Shown here: positions 26,268 to 37,200 of the stretch, piece by piece
Layout: each line of letters starts with the position of its first letter
Position numbering within the stretch: the first letter of the stretch is position 1
Source of the DNA: Pseudomonadota bacterium
GTDB taxonomy: Bacteria > Pseudomonadota > Gammaproteobacteria > Steroidobacterales > Steroidobacteraceae
NCBI GenBank assembly: GCA_025357635.1
Contig: JANXOV010000105.1
Span: forward strand, 1-64,000
Direction of reading: 5' to 3'
Length of the DNA stretch: 64,000 bases
Position numbers and translations under genes: made by a program
The notes under the pieces: generated by a model
Seen by the model: only the letters and a program-made list of their open reading frames with translations
The model's database searches: none
What the model was told of the DNA's origin: nothing

Positions 26268-27086
26268 TCACGTCGGCTTGGTGAACCGCGATGCCGCAAG
26301 CGGCGGATTCACCACCACCTTGTCGATACGAATCTTCTCGGTACGCTGCACCCCGTCCACCACGGTTTCGATCACGTGCGGAATCTGCAGACCGTTGACG
26401 GATTTATAATCGCGCAGGTAGACCGATACGGCATGCACCTTCTTATCCAGCCGGCGCGGGGTGCCCTCGATCTTCACTTCCAGGAACGAAGTCGCGTCGA
26501 TCCACTCATGCCGCACCTCACCGCCTTTCAGTGTGAGCGCGAGTTTATAGGCCTCCTTGCCTTCGACCATTTCCGTACCCGCCAACTCGACGCGCGTACC
26601 CTTGGCCGCATAGCCGATGAGCATGCCGTCGAGGTCAGACTGAGCGGCTGCGATTTTCAATTCCTCCGCCGTGTAGGGTTCCACGTCGTTACGATTCAGA
26701 AATGGCCGCAGCTTCCAGCCTTGGGCGCCATCGTAGACCTGCACCGCGGCCTGGCCGTTGAATATGATCTCCAGACGCGACTTGCGACCGCGCTGCAGCT
26801 CCAGCGTGAACGGCAACTGCACCTGTTCTGCTGGGGTGTTGGACGGGGGCGGCGGCGGCGGCATTCCCGGAGCGCTGTAGCGCGGCTGATTGTTGCCGCC
26901 GGCGTCCATCTTGCCCGACCAGCTCAGCGTCTTCACGGCCTGCCAGGGGGCGAGGCCGCCGCGCGCCGCGATGTTGCGGTCGACGATCTCGGCGGCGGTC
27001 ATTTTCGGCGCTGCAGCCAGTGCGCTGCCAGTGCATATCGAGGTCAGCGCCAGCAGCGCGACACCCGCAAATCTTGCTCGTGACAT
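26268..27086 (-). CDS. LolA-like exported protein 1
   Basis: A 272-residue exported protein with the same plan as its downstream neighbour. A signal peptide is followed by KMTAAEIVDRNIAARGGLAPW, then a proline-rich insertion (MPPPPPPSNTP near residue 75). Beta strands follow with VQVYDGAQGWKLRPF, YKLALTLKGGEVRHEWIDA and YKSVNGLQIPHVIETV. Half-barrel LolA-type fold is inferred. ATG 27086 follows AAGGAG. The pair probably arose by tandem duplication. Related proteins often sit beside exported redox enzymes, so a carrier or assembly role is plausible. Confidence 0.75.
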   Translation of the reverse strand: MSRARFAGVALLALTSICTGSALAAAPKMTAAEIVDRNIAARGGLAPWQAVKTLSWSGKMDAGGNNQPRYSAPGMPPPPPPSNTPAEQVQLPFTLELQRGRKSRLEIIFNGQAAVQVYDGAQGWKLRPFLNRNDVEPYTAEELKIAAAQSDLDGMLIGYAAKGTRVELAGTEMVEGKEAYKLALTLKGGEVRHEWIDATSFLEVKIEGTPRRLDKKVHAVSVYLRDYKSVNGLQIPHVIETVVDGVQRTEKIRIDKVVVNPPLAASRFTKPT

Positions 27087-27119
27087 CAAAAACTCCTTGG
27101 TGAAACTGGCGCCAGAGCG

Positions 27120-27605
27120 CTACTGCACGATCAACCCGTCGATACGGACCGCTCCGATCACGACGCTGACCCGGTCGCCCTGCTTGACATGATCGCCTTT
27201 GTTCGAAAAAGTCATCCAATAGGTCTTGCCGTTTACCGGGGTCATCGCTTGACGCAATGGGCCGACCTTTTCCATCACGGGCACCTGCAGCACCACGCGC
27301 GAGATCTCATCCAACATCTGCGGAGTCGCGGCACGTTCGCTGAGCGGAGCGGCTTTCACCGCGTCGATCACCCGGTAATCGAAACGCACCAGTTGTCCGG
27401 ACTCGGCAAGCTTAGCCGACAGCCGGTCCACTCCCCAGGTGTTGGCGTAATACTGCCGCGCCCCCTCGGGCATGCCCGCGGCGCGGCGTGTGACGTGCTT
27501 CGCAGTTTTCGAATGAGCCGGTGCAGCGGCGTTGGCCGGTGAAGCCACCGCGTCCACGGATAACGTCACGGAGACAACGAAAACTAAGGCAAACAAGTGG
27601 TTCAT
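27120..27605 (-). CDS. Exported hypothetical protein
   Basis: A 161-residue protein with a signal peptide (MNHLFALVFVVSVTLSV, cleavage near ANAA). The mature part has YYANTWGVDRLSAKLAESG and LVRFDYRVIDAVKAAPLSE. The C-terminus is a small beta domain with KTYWMTFSNKGDHVKQGD and VSVVIGAVRIDGLIVQ, the last resembling a beta-barrel or OB-like strand set. I do not recognise a family. It is in line with the copper operon, 33 bp before the first LolA-like gene. Confidence 0.65.
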   Translation of the reverse strand: MNHLFALVFVVSVTLSVDAVASPANAAAPAHSKTAKHVTRRAAGMPEGARQYYANTWGVDRLSAKLAESGQLVRFDYRVIDAVKAAPLSERAATPQMLDEISRVVLQVPVMEKVGPLRQAMTPVNGKTYWMTFSNKGDHVKQGDRVSVVIGAVRIDGLIVQ

Positions 27606-27695
27606 GGTCGCATGCTTTGGTGCCATCTCTTCGCGCTACACCCTGCCTAAGCGGTGCACCCGAGTCAAGGCAACACGCCTCGTTTGCTCCGTCCG

Positions 27696-28217
27696 CTAGG
27701 GGGACTTGGTTGGACTTTGCCAGGAGTCCACATTTGCCCCCGGCGCTCCAACCTGTACGGTGCGCTTGCGCGGCTGGATGTACTTCTTGCGTTGCTCGTC
27801 GTTGAGCAGGGCCCGGATCTGGTCGGCGGTCCTGTCTGCGAGGCCCTGCGTCCTGCTCACGCGCAGGGCAGCGGGCACGCTCGTATCGTTCCATAAGGCC
27901 AGCAGCTGTTCGCGCTGGTCGAGCAACACGCTTTTGAGCTCCGCCTGCTGATGGTCGTTGAGATCGAGTTCCCGCGTCATCAATGCTATCCGATCGTCGA
28001 GAGGCGTTGCTTGCGCCGGCAGGGTTGCTTGCCAGGCTGCAAACGTGACCCAGAGCAGCGCGAGTATCAGTTGCCTGACGCGGCTGTGGCCACCATTTCC
28101 ACGCGCTGCGCTTCCGAGGTGCAGCCCAATCCCCGCGCTACCACGCGTCGGGAGGGGTGGTGTGGCCTGGAGGCACCCTCCAGGCCACAGCCGTCTCGAC
28201 GTACTGTCATCAGTCAT
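27696..28217 (-). CDS. Spy/CpxP-like small exported protein (start uncertain)
   Basis: The mature part is a helical protein. After a hydrophobic segment (LILALLWVTFAAWQATLPAQ) come DRIALMTRELDLNDHQQAEL and then ADRTADQIRALLNDEQRKKY. This matches the LTxxQ-like pattern of Spy/CpxP periplasmic proteins, which bind unfolded proteins or metals. ATG 28217 has GAGGA at good spacing, just 8 bp after the giant gene, but it gives about 48 residues before the signal-like helix, and that part contains a perfect hairpin. The true start could be a rarer codon nearer the helix. Confidence 0.55.
   Translation of the reverse strand: MTDDSTSRRLWPGGCLQATPPLPTRGSAGIGLHLGSAARGNGGHSRVRQLILALLWVTFAAWQATLPAQATPLDDRIALMTRELDLNDHQQAELKSVLLDQREQLLALWNDTSVPAALRVSRTQGLADRTADQIRALLNDEQRKKYIQPRKRTVQVGAPGANVDSWQSPTKSP
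28161..28189 (-). terminator. Perfect 13-bp hairpin after the giant gene
   Basis: TGTGGCCTGGAGG pairs perfectly with CCTCCAGGCCACA around a CAC loop. It lies about 37 bp downstream of the stop codon of the 3,294-codon gene, inside the 5' part of the Spy-like reading frame. There is no T-run on either side. It could reduce readthrough from the giant gene, hide the downstream ribosome site, or stabilise the long mRNA. Confidence 0.55.
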
Positions 28218-28225
28218 TCAATTCC

Positions 28226-31200
28226 TCAAGAGCCCGCCAGTGCGCGGCTCGCGGAATAGCTGCCCGAACCATCGGATGCCGTGCCCGTCACCGTCAGTCT
28301 TCCGAGCGTGATACTGAAATTGCTCTGAGAATTGAAGTTGACGATGACGATGCAGCTGCCGCCATTGCTGACGGTGTTGCCGACGACGCAGGTTCCACCC
28401 GTTACGGTATAGATGCCATTGCCGCCGCCAAGCTTTGCCGCGCTGATCGCTGAAATCTTGAACGCCCCAGGTCCCGAATTAGACAGCGTGAACGTTTTCG
28501 TCACATTGCCGCTCACTGCACCCCAAGACGTGGAGGAGCCGCCAATGCAGGTGTTCGGACAATTCAGGGCCGGGTTCGGCGCTGGCGGCGGCGGCAGGTT
28601 GACGGTGAAGCTCAACCCGTTGCTGACGCCGACCGGCGTCGTCACGGTCACGGTCCGCGCACCCGTGGCGGCAGTCGCCGCGATGGCGCAGCTCGCCGAG
28701 ACGGAAGTCGCCGTCGGCGTGCCGTTGATGGTGCAGCTAACACCCGTACCCGACACCGTCACCAGGCTGGTCCCGCTGAGGCCCGTGCCCGTCAATGTCA
28801 CCGTTACGTTTCTGCCCTGAATGCCGCTGGTTGGCGAGATCAGAGTCAAATTCGGCGGTGCCACGTTGACGGTAAAGGTCACTGCATTGCTGGTCCCGCC
28901 CGGCGTCGTCACGGTGACGTCCCGCGCACCCGTCGCCGCACTCGCGGCGATCGCGCAGTTTGCCGACACGGAGGTCCTCGTAGCCGCAGTGATCGCGCAG
29001 TTGATGTCGGCGCCAGCGTTGATCACGCTGGTACGGGCGAGTGCCGAACCGGTCAGAGTGACCGGCACCGTAGCGCCTTGTACACCGCTGCTCGGTGAGA
29101 TCGAGGTCAACACCGGCGGCACGACCGCCACTTCCACTGCACCGACCGAGGTCTGGGCTGCAAAACGCGGACGGCCGAAGAAGTCAGTCGCGGGCGTGAG
29201 TCCATTGACGATGCCGGCCCCGGCTGCATCCGAGATACCGGTGATCGAATAGGCGCCACCAACGGCTCCGATGCTCGCCGAGGCGACCATCAGTTCAGGC
29301 GCGTCCGCCGCACTTGTATTGACCGCAGAACGATTCAGGGTCAAAGGACCGTAGGTCAGGTTCAGCCAGTTGTGGCCTTCGTCGACCGTCGCCGTGGGCC
29401 TGATGCCGTTGAACACGAACACCGTGGCAAGACCCGTGGTTTCCGACGCGCCCGGAGGTGCGTTGTAACCCTTGAACGCATCGCCCTTCTCAGGCGCCAC
29501 ACGCGCGCCATTGCAGTACTCGGCGATGAACGGCGTGCCGGTGGCGGTAACCGGATTGTTCTTCGTCACCACGTTCTGCGGGTCACCGCTGATGATGGAG
29601 TAGTACGACACCAACTTGTTGGCCGTGAAGCTGGCGTTGCCGGCAAGCACGTCGTCCGTGCGCAAGCCCATGTCGTAGTAGAACGTGCCCGGCACGGTGC
29701 CGGTCGTCGGCACTGCACACTCACCGGTCTTCGACTGGTTCAGCAGCGGCATCACGGCAATCAGGTTCTGCTGCGACAGCAGGCCGGTGCCCGTGGGCGT
29801 CCCGGTGCCATCGCCATTGCCGACGATATTGCCCGCCACGTCCACCACGTTCACTTCAAACGCGCGGTTGTGCCAGAACAGATCGTTGACCAAGCGAGGT
29901 TTGGAGACCTTCATGCAGTCGCCATTGGCCCCAAGCGTACCGGTGTAGCCGAAGCCCTGCCCCGTCGGGGCCGGGCAGAGGACCTTGACACCCAATACGC
30001 TGGACAGCGTGCCGATCGCCTCGATCAGGTTCGGCGTGTGCGCCAGCGTCACCAAACCCGCGGGCTGTGGCGAATGCGGTGCACCATCCTGCGGGCAGAC
30101 GAGGTTCTGCTGCTGCGCCGGGAAGTTCAGGCAACCAGGCGGCGTCGAACCGGTATTTATCGCACCGAGAGTCTTGAACAGCGCTCCGGCCGAAGCCGTC
30201 GTGTCATTGGACGCAATGGTGTTGTTGGCAAGCGTCACCTTCAACGCATCCTGCATCGACACGCCACCGCCATCCCAGCCAGCCACGTTGTTGGCAATGA
30301 TGTTGTTGCTGAGCGTGACGCCGTACCAGCGCGAGTTCTGCAGCGGGAAGGCAATCATCTCGCTGCCGTTGATGCTCAGCAGGCTGATGCCGCCGCCGCT
30401 GCCGCTCTCGGCACTGTTGCCGAGAATCAGGTTGCCGTCGATTATGAGGTTAGCGCCGGTGCCATCGCCCAACCCAGGCGGGCAGTCGACGTCGGTGGCC
30501 GCACCGCACTCCTGGCCGTTGATCGAGCGCGGCTCATTGGCGCCTTGGATCACGATGCCGCCACCATTGGTGGGCAGCGTCGGATTCGTGCTCTGGTTGA
30601 AGAGCACGTAGTTGTTGGTGATGCGGCCATTGAAACTGACACCCAGGGTCTGCACGCCACCGCCATCGCCGGTCGACAAATTGCCGGCGATCCAGTTGTG
30701 ATGGATGTGGTAGTTGTCACCACCCGAACTGACTGTGACGCCACCCGCTCCGGCCGGCGTGCCCGTGAACAGCGCATCACCGATGGAGGCGTTGTTGTAG
30801 AGCATGTTGTTATGGATATGAACCCTGGTGTTGAAACCGAACGGAATGGCGGCGCCAGTCGGTGTGCCTTCGGGAATTGGCGGGCACAGCGTCGTGACAC
30901 CCGCACCGCAGGTGGCGCCGTCATTGAGGAACACCGGCGGTGTCTCGCCATTGCCCAGGTTGATTGCGCCGGCCAGCGTACCGTGATTGCCCTGGATGCG
31001 CGTGTTGGCAATTACGAGGTTGTGTCCCCAGCCATGCACGAACACGCCGCCGCCGCCCTGCGAACTATTGATGATTGACACACCGTCAATGCGCGACGGA
31101 TTGCAATGGTAGTTCGAAGTGGCGTAATTCCTGTTCAGATCAGTTCCGCCGGTGCTGTCGCAGTCTCCGGCCGTCAGGTAGCGGCTGCCGGCGGCAAAAG

Positions 31201-34200
31201 CGCCGGCCGCCGTGGGATCTGCACCCCAGAAGTCGGTGCTGAGGCGGGGGACGCGCACACCGCGGCCCACCACCGTGATACCGGCGCCTTCATAGGCACC
31301 CATCAGCGTGGGCTCCTGGAGCACCTGCGCGAGGTTGCCGTTACCAGACGCATCCCAGCCCGTGATGGCTTCGAAGGGGATGCGATCCGCCTTCAAGAAC
31401 ATGGCGTTCGGGCAGGTGTATTTACCAGTGGGGTCGAAGTTGGCCTGTACGTTATTCAGATTGGGTCTGCCGTCCAGATCGAGGCCGAAGGCGCACACCA
31501 CCTGACGGCGCCACTGGTCCATCTTGCCGGCCGGATGCGCATCGGCATTGATGGTCACCGAGTTGGCGCCCACGCCCTGCAGGCGCACCGGCTTCCACAT
31601 GATCAGGTTCTCGCGGTAGACGCCTGGCTGCACCAGGATGAGGTCACCGGGATTGGCGCTGTCAATCGCCGTCTGGATCGGGCTGAAGAACATACGGCCG
31701 AGGTTGGTCGTATAGTCCTTGACCGATTTGCCCGCCGGCGCAATGACAGCACCGCCGGTGTTGGTGGCAAAGTCGTTGGGCGTCACCACCCAGGGTTCGC
31801 TTCCGCCCACCGTCACCGTGATGGCGTCGATGGACTGCTTGCCGTTACCCGCCGTGATGACCATTTCACCGCAAAGCGTGGCCGTCTGACCGCGTTGCTG
31901 CACGCGGCAAGGCGCGATTCCGGCCGGCACCGACACCGTGATCGAAGTGGTCGACCAGCCGGTCACCGGTGCCGTTACACCGCGAATGGTCACGCTCGAG
32001 AGCGTGTTGCACGTGGGGCTGCCAGCGGCCGGGCTGGTGCACTGATTGCCGAAGCCGTACTGCCGGGTGATGGTCTTCTGATTGTAGGGCGCAACCGTGG
32101 CATTGGGCCCCGAGTAGTTCGGGTTCTGCACTTCCTTCTTGCAGTCGTTCGCCACTCCGCCCGGGCAATTGATGGTCAGCGTGCCACTGGGCGCTGTGCC
32201 TGAGCCGCCGGCCATGGCCAGCGTCGCAGGAACGGTGAGGCCGACTTGTGTCACTACCACGGCACTCGTATCGGCTCCGGTTCCCAGCGGCGCCGTAATG
32301 GTCACCGAAGCCGGATAAGGAGCGGTTGCGGATGCATTGGTGGACGTCGCGGTATAGCCGCTGGTGCCGGCGTTGATGTTCGCCGCCACCTGCTGCGCCA
32401 TCCAGGTATTCCGTCCCCGGATCGCATTGGTGGTGGTGGCCGACGGGCATCCAGCCGAAGCGACACAAGCGATGGGACCCGTCGTCACGGTGGTGGCACC
32501 GATCGTGACCGAGGTCACTTGGTCGATGGTGGTTCCTTGCGGATCAACACCGCTGATGCTGAAGGCAACCCTGGCCGGCGTCGAACCCGCCCAGCGGATC
32601 CACGGACCTTTGGCGCTATCGCTGACCACACTGCCAATCGTGGGAGTTCCGTCCGGATACTCGGTATCCGGCAGGTTGTAGCCGTCGGCAAAAGACTGCG
32701 TCGGGATGACCGGCGTGTCCATGTAGGCCGTGAAGCCGGGCATGAACGGGGTCTCGTAGCAGAAGTTGCTGTAGGCCGGGTTGTACGCCGGATCCGTGAT
32801 CATCGTCGTGCCATCCGGGCCAAGGATCGGACCCGGGTCGTTCATGCACGCGATCGACATCTGCGGCACGTAGCCCGTCGGATTCGGCGGGTTGACGCTG
32901 TAGCTCGAGAAGTACAGGCCGTTGTAGATGCCCCACTGGTCGGAGTACACGCGTGCCACTTCGTTGCCGGTGAAATCGCGCATGGCGACCGGCAGGTTCG
33001 GCGGGCCGAACTTTTCACCGAACTGAGGCGAGAACGGATCGAACTCGGCCGCGAAGTCGTTGGTGATTGTGCCGGTGAAATGGCCGGCAATGTGCGTGGA
33101 GCTGAAGATGTAGAACTTGGCCAGCGCAGCAGCCTCGTTCTGCAAGGTCACTTCCTTGCGATCGCACAACCGGCGCTTGGCACCGGCAAACGGTGCGGCC
33201 TGCCCGGCGCCCGGGTACAGGCTGTTGAGGTCGGGCACGATGCGCTCGGCGCCGACGCAGGGCCAGAACGACTCGATGCTGCCGGTGTCACCCTCGTGGC
33301 GCGGTGTTGCACCCAGATTGGTCGTAAGGTTCAGCGAACCCGGATTGTTCGGGTTGTAGGACGCGTTGACGGCTGCCTGGTCAGGCATGATGAAAATGTT
33401 GCCGGGGCCGCCGAACTGCTGCGTGACCGGTGCAATGTACACATCGCCCAAGAGGATGTTCTTGTCCTCTTCCTTCACGAGCTCGTAGCCGGGCGGCATC
33501 ACCACTTCGACCACGTACTTGCCGGCGGGCAACATCGGCGTGCCGTCATCCGGATTAGGGACGCACGTCAGGCAGTTCGACTTGGCAGACTTGCCGTTCG
33601 CGGGGTCGATCGCGACCACGCTCGGGAACTTGTACAGGCCGTCATAGGGCGCCGGCTGCACCTGGTTGAGCTGCGACCAGCCGTCGTAGCACTTGAACTG
33701 CGAGTGGTAGGCCAAGGTGTTGCCGTCGGCATCCAGCCACTGCTTGCTGTCCTTCAACGTGGCAAAGAACGGACTGTCGCCGGCCTGGCCGGGGCAGTTC
33801 ATGTTCGGTACCTTGCCTGCTTTGTCGGCGGTGCCGGCTGTCAGCAGGGTGGTGCCATCGGCCCCCTTGCGAAAACCCTGGGACCAATCGTCCCAGCTTG
33901 CGGTGGTGGTCGTATCCGCGAGCGTCAACTTCTCATGACCGGAGGCATCAACCTCCTTCTTGTACAGGTTGACCTTGACGCGCGGGATGCCTGGCTCCCA
34001 GCTCAGTTGCAACGAGAGAGCCGGATCATCGAACGGCCGCGTCGAGGCGTAGATCACCATGCCGCTGATACCGCCGTTCTCGGCCGGAGCGGTGCCCGCG
34101 GACGCCTTGAAGGGCTTCACGCCGAATTCGATGAACGTATTCTGGCCAAGCAACCCCTGCCAGCCCATGGTCGTGCCCCACGCTTGAGGCGGGAACACCG

Positions 34201-37200
34201 CGCCGGTCGACTGACCGCCGCTGGCGCCAGTGTCGGTCGGCGAACAATCCGCATTGTCGCAATAACGCGCGCCCGGCATCCGCAGATCCCGCGGCAATGG
34301 CACGCGCACCTGGGTGTTGGCGACATTGGCGGCAAGATCCGACGGCGTCCAGTTCGTGACGCCAGGCTGCGCTGCAGAACCATCGACCGGGCCGCCGGCA
34401 TCGTACACCGCGTGCACGCCGGTGACCTTGTAGCGCGTCGACGAGGTATCCACCACCAGCCAGTTCATGAAGGGGAATACTTCGTTGAAGCCGGCATAAC
34501 CGTTCAGGTCGGTGTTGTTGAAAAAGCCAACGCTGCCGTCGCGGTAGTGAATGTTGGTGTTGACCAACGCGAGACCCGGTTCGCAGTCCTGCGAGACGCC
34601 ATCGCCCGCATTTGCCGCCGTACCCGTCGGACCGCAGCCATTGTCGATGAAGGTGCGCGTGGCAAGGTTAGTGCGCCACTGCGTGACCGGCAGGGTCTCA
34701 ACGGTGTCACCCTTGACCGAAATGGTGCCGACCAGGCCGTCGAGCATGATGTCGTTCCACTGGTCGAAAACGGAAATCTTGTACACGCCGTTGGGCATGT
34801 TGTCGAAGTTCGCCGTGGCAACGGTCTTGCCATTAACCTGGGTCAGATCGCATTTCTTGAACGCGAAGTCCTCGGCGTCGGCTGGTCCGATCGAGACGTA
34901 GCACTGCGTGAACGCGTAATGGTCGTAGCTTTCGCTGCTGTAGGTACGTTGATCGGGCGTGCGGCTCATGTGTGCATTGGTCACGTGCACCGTCAACTTG
35001 TGGGTGCACGCTTGATCCCCGGTCCGGCCCGAGCAGTAGCCGGCCTTGCGATTGTTGATGACCTTCGGATTGGCGAAGCCGATCGAAACGTGATAGCCAC
35101 CGGGGCCGAATTCCTGGAAGTAGCCAGGTTCGTCGGGCTTGATGAATGCCTCGTGCGGCTTGCCGCCGTCGAGGGTGTTGGTCTGCAGCCATTCCTCACC
35201 GCGCGCAATGCGGTCGGCGGAAGGCGACGCAACCACTTCGTAAAGGCCCGGATAGAGGTTGGCGATGACGACCTGACCTGCCAGCGGCGAGAGCGTCTTG
35301 CCGTCGGATTCATAGGTCGGGCAAGCCGGAATCATTCCCACCAGGCCATCGCTGCGCTTGGTGATCGGGCAGGCATCATTGCCGGTGACCGGGTCTTTCT
35401 TGCCGGCCAGTGCGTTGGACACCGGCATGTTGAACATGTCGTAGGTGATCTGGCCCGTCGCATCACCCAGGCCGCCGGCCTGGTCGAAGAGCTTGACTTC
35501 AAATCCGCCGAGGCCCGGCTCATTCGGGGCCAACACGTCCACTCCGCCGCCGGCGTCGTTCTCGCCATTGAGCGGATTGTCGTCCTGGTAGACCTGCACG
35601 GAGATCTTCGCGGTGGGCAGTGGCGTGCGCTGCAGCTTGATGTCCACTGAAGACTGGTTGACGGCGATCGGCGCGCCGCCCATGGCATGACCGCAAATGG
35701 CGCCGACATCGCCGGCTATCCATGCGGGATTGCCCGGAGCGTAGTCGCCACAGTCCATTGCAATGTCGAACTGGCGCACGCCGCCAACAACAGTCGGGTC
35801 GGTCACAGGCCCGGTGGCTCCGCCGATAGTGGCGTTGACACCGTCACCCGGCAGAATCGAGATGAAGTAATGCTTGTTGCTGTCGAGATGGACCGCGCGG
35901 GGATCCAGTGGCGCCTTGCTATCACCCAAACGGCACGCGCCGTCGCCGACATCGCACACAGCCGGTGCCCCGCCCAGGGTCTGTCCAAGTTCGCAGGAAA
36001 TCGTGCCGACGCAACCGGCTGCCACCACCGGCATGTGGGCCGTGTGAAAATTGTAGCCCTGGCTCATAACCGGCAGCGCGGGACACGGACGATTGAACGA
36101 ATCAAGCGGCCGCGGATTGACGTTCACCTGGCACTTGGGATCAACCTTGACGGTCTGGTCCTCTTCGATGATCCAGCGAAAATCGGTGATTCCCACGCCG
36201 TTCTTGGCGTCTTTGACGTTGACTGCGAGGTTCGAGGCCGGCAGGAACACGACCGTCGCGAGCGCGGGATCGCTGGTCAACCCGGTCGACGTCTTCGCCT
36301 CGTACTGGAACTGCACGCAGCTTGCGCCGGTGGGTGCCGCGGGAATCAGCGTGGGGCAGTCGGTGCCAGGACCTGCAGCCGTGAAGGAGCCGTCTGCATT
36401 CATCGTGATGCCGGCCGGCGTTCCAACCAGCGCGGCGGCGAGTGCGAAGCCGCTGGGGTTCTTCACGTTGTCGCCCAGCACGCCAGGCGTCGATGAGATG
36501 TAACGCGTGGCAACGTTGCTGGTAAATTGCACGGCTTTGGCCACCGGCTTTGAACCAACGCAGGTCGTGGCCGTGCAGGCCGACAAGTGTACGACCGCGC
36601 AGGCAGCGCCACTCACCGCGCCGTTGCCGCAATAGTTGAAGTCGGCGTCGGTCGTGAAGCCGCTCACCGTGAAAGTGCCGTTCGGGTTCAGGCTTACTGA
36701 CATCCCGGCCGGCGTACCCGAAATGGCAACACCGTAAATGCCCGAGTCATTGGCCATAACGCCTTTGGCCGGATCGGAAATCGCGATCGAATTGCCGACG
36801 ACTGAATAACTGTCGGTGACCGCGGTTGCCGGATTGAGTTGCGCAACCGACCCCGCTCCGGACGTCGCGCCGCCGGCCACCTGCAGGTAAGCCTGCATGC
36901 CGCCGTCGAGCTGGTTGTTGGTGGAAAGACCCAGGGCCCTGTCGAACACCGGATAGGTCGCGGGCTTGTATTGCCCCGGGGTCGTGGTATCCGCGGCCGG
37001 CTGGATGGTTACATCAAAGGTCTTACCCGGCGCGAGGAACACCTCGTTTTGCACGCGCGCAAGTCCGGGCAGCTTGTTGCCGTCCTCGGCCCGTAGCGTC
37101 AGGGGCGCACCAACCACCGACGGTACATGCATGCGCAAGCCTGCATTGACGAAGCGCAGCAGAACGCGCCCTTGAGTCGCGGTGGCGGGAACCGCCATCG

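Noticed and set aside
29372-31078. A 568-codon plus-strand open frame
   Set aside because: It mirrors the beta-helix part of the giant minus-strand protein and shows no domain, signal peptide or good ribosome site.
32246-35650. A 1,134-codon open frame on the plus strand opposite the giant copper-operon gene
   Set aside because: It is entirely antisense to a protein with a signal peptide and clear domains, its translation is rich in Arg/His/Val without recognisable motifs, and such mirror frames are common in high-GC DNA.
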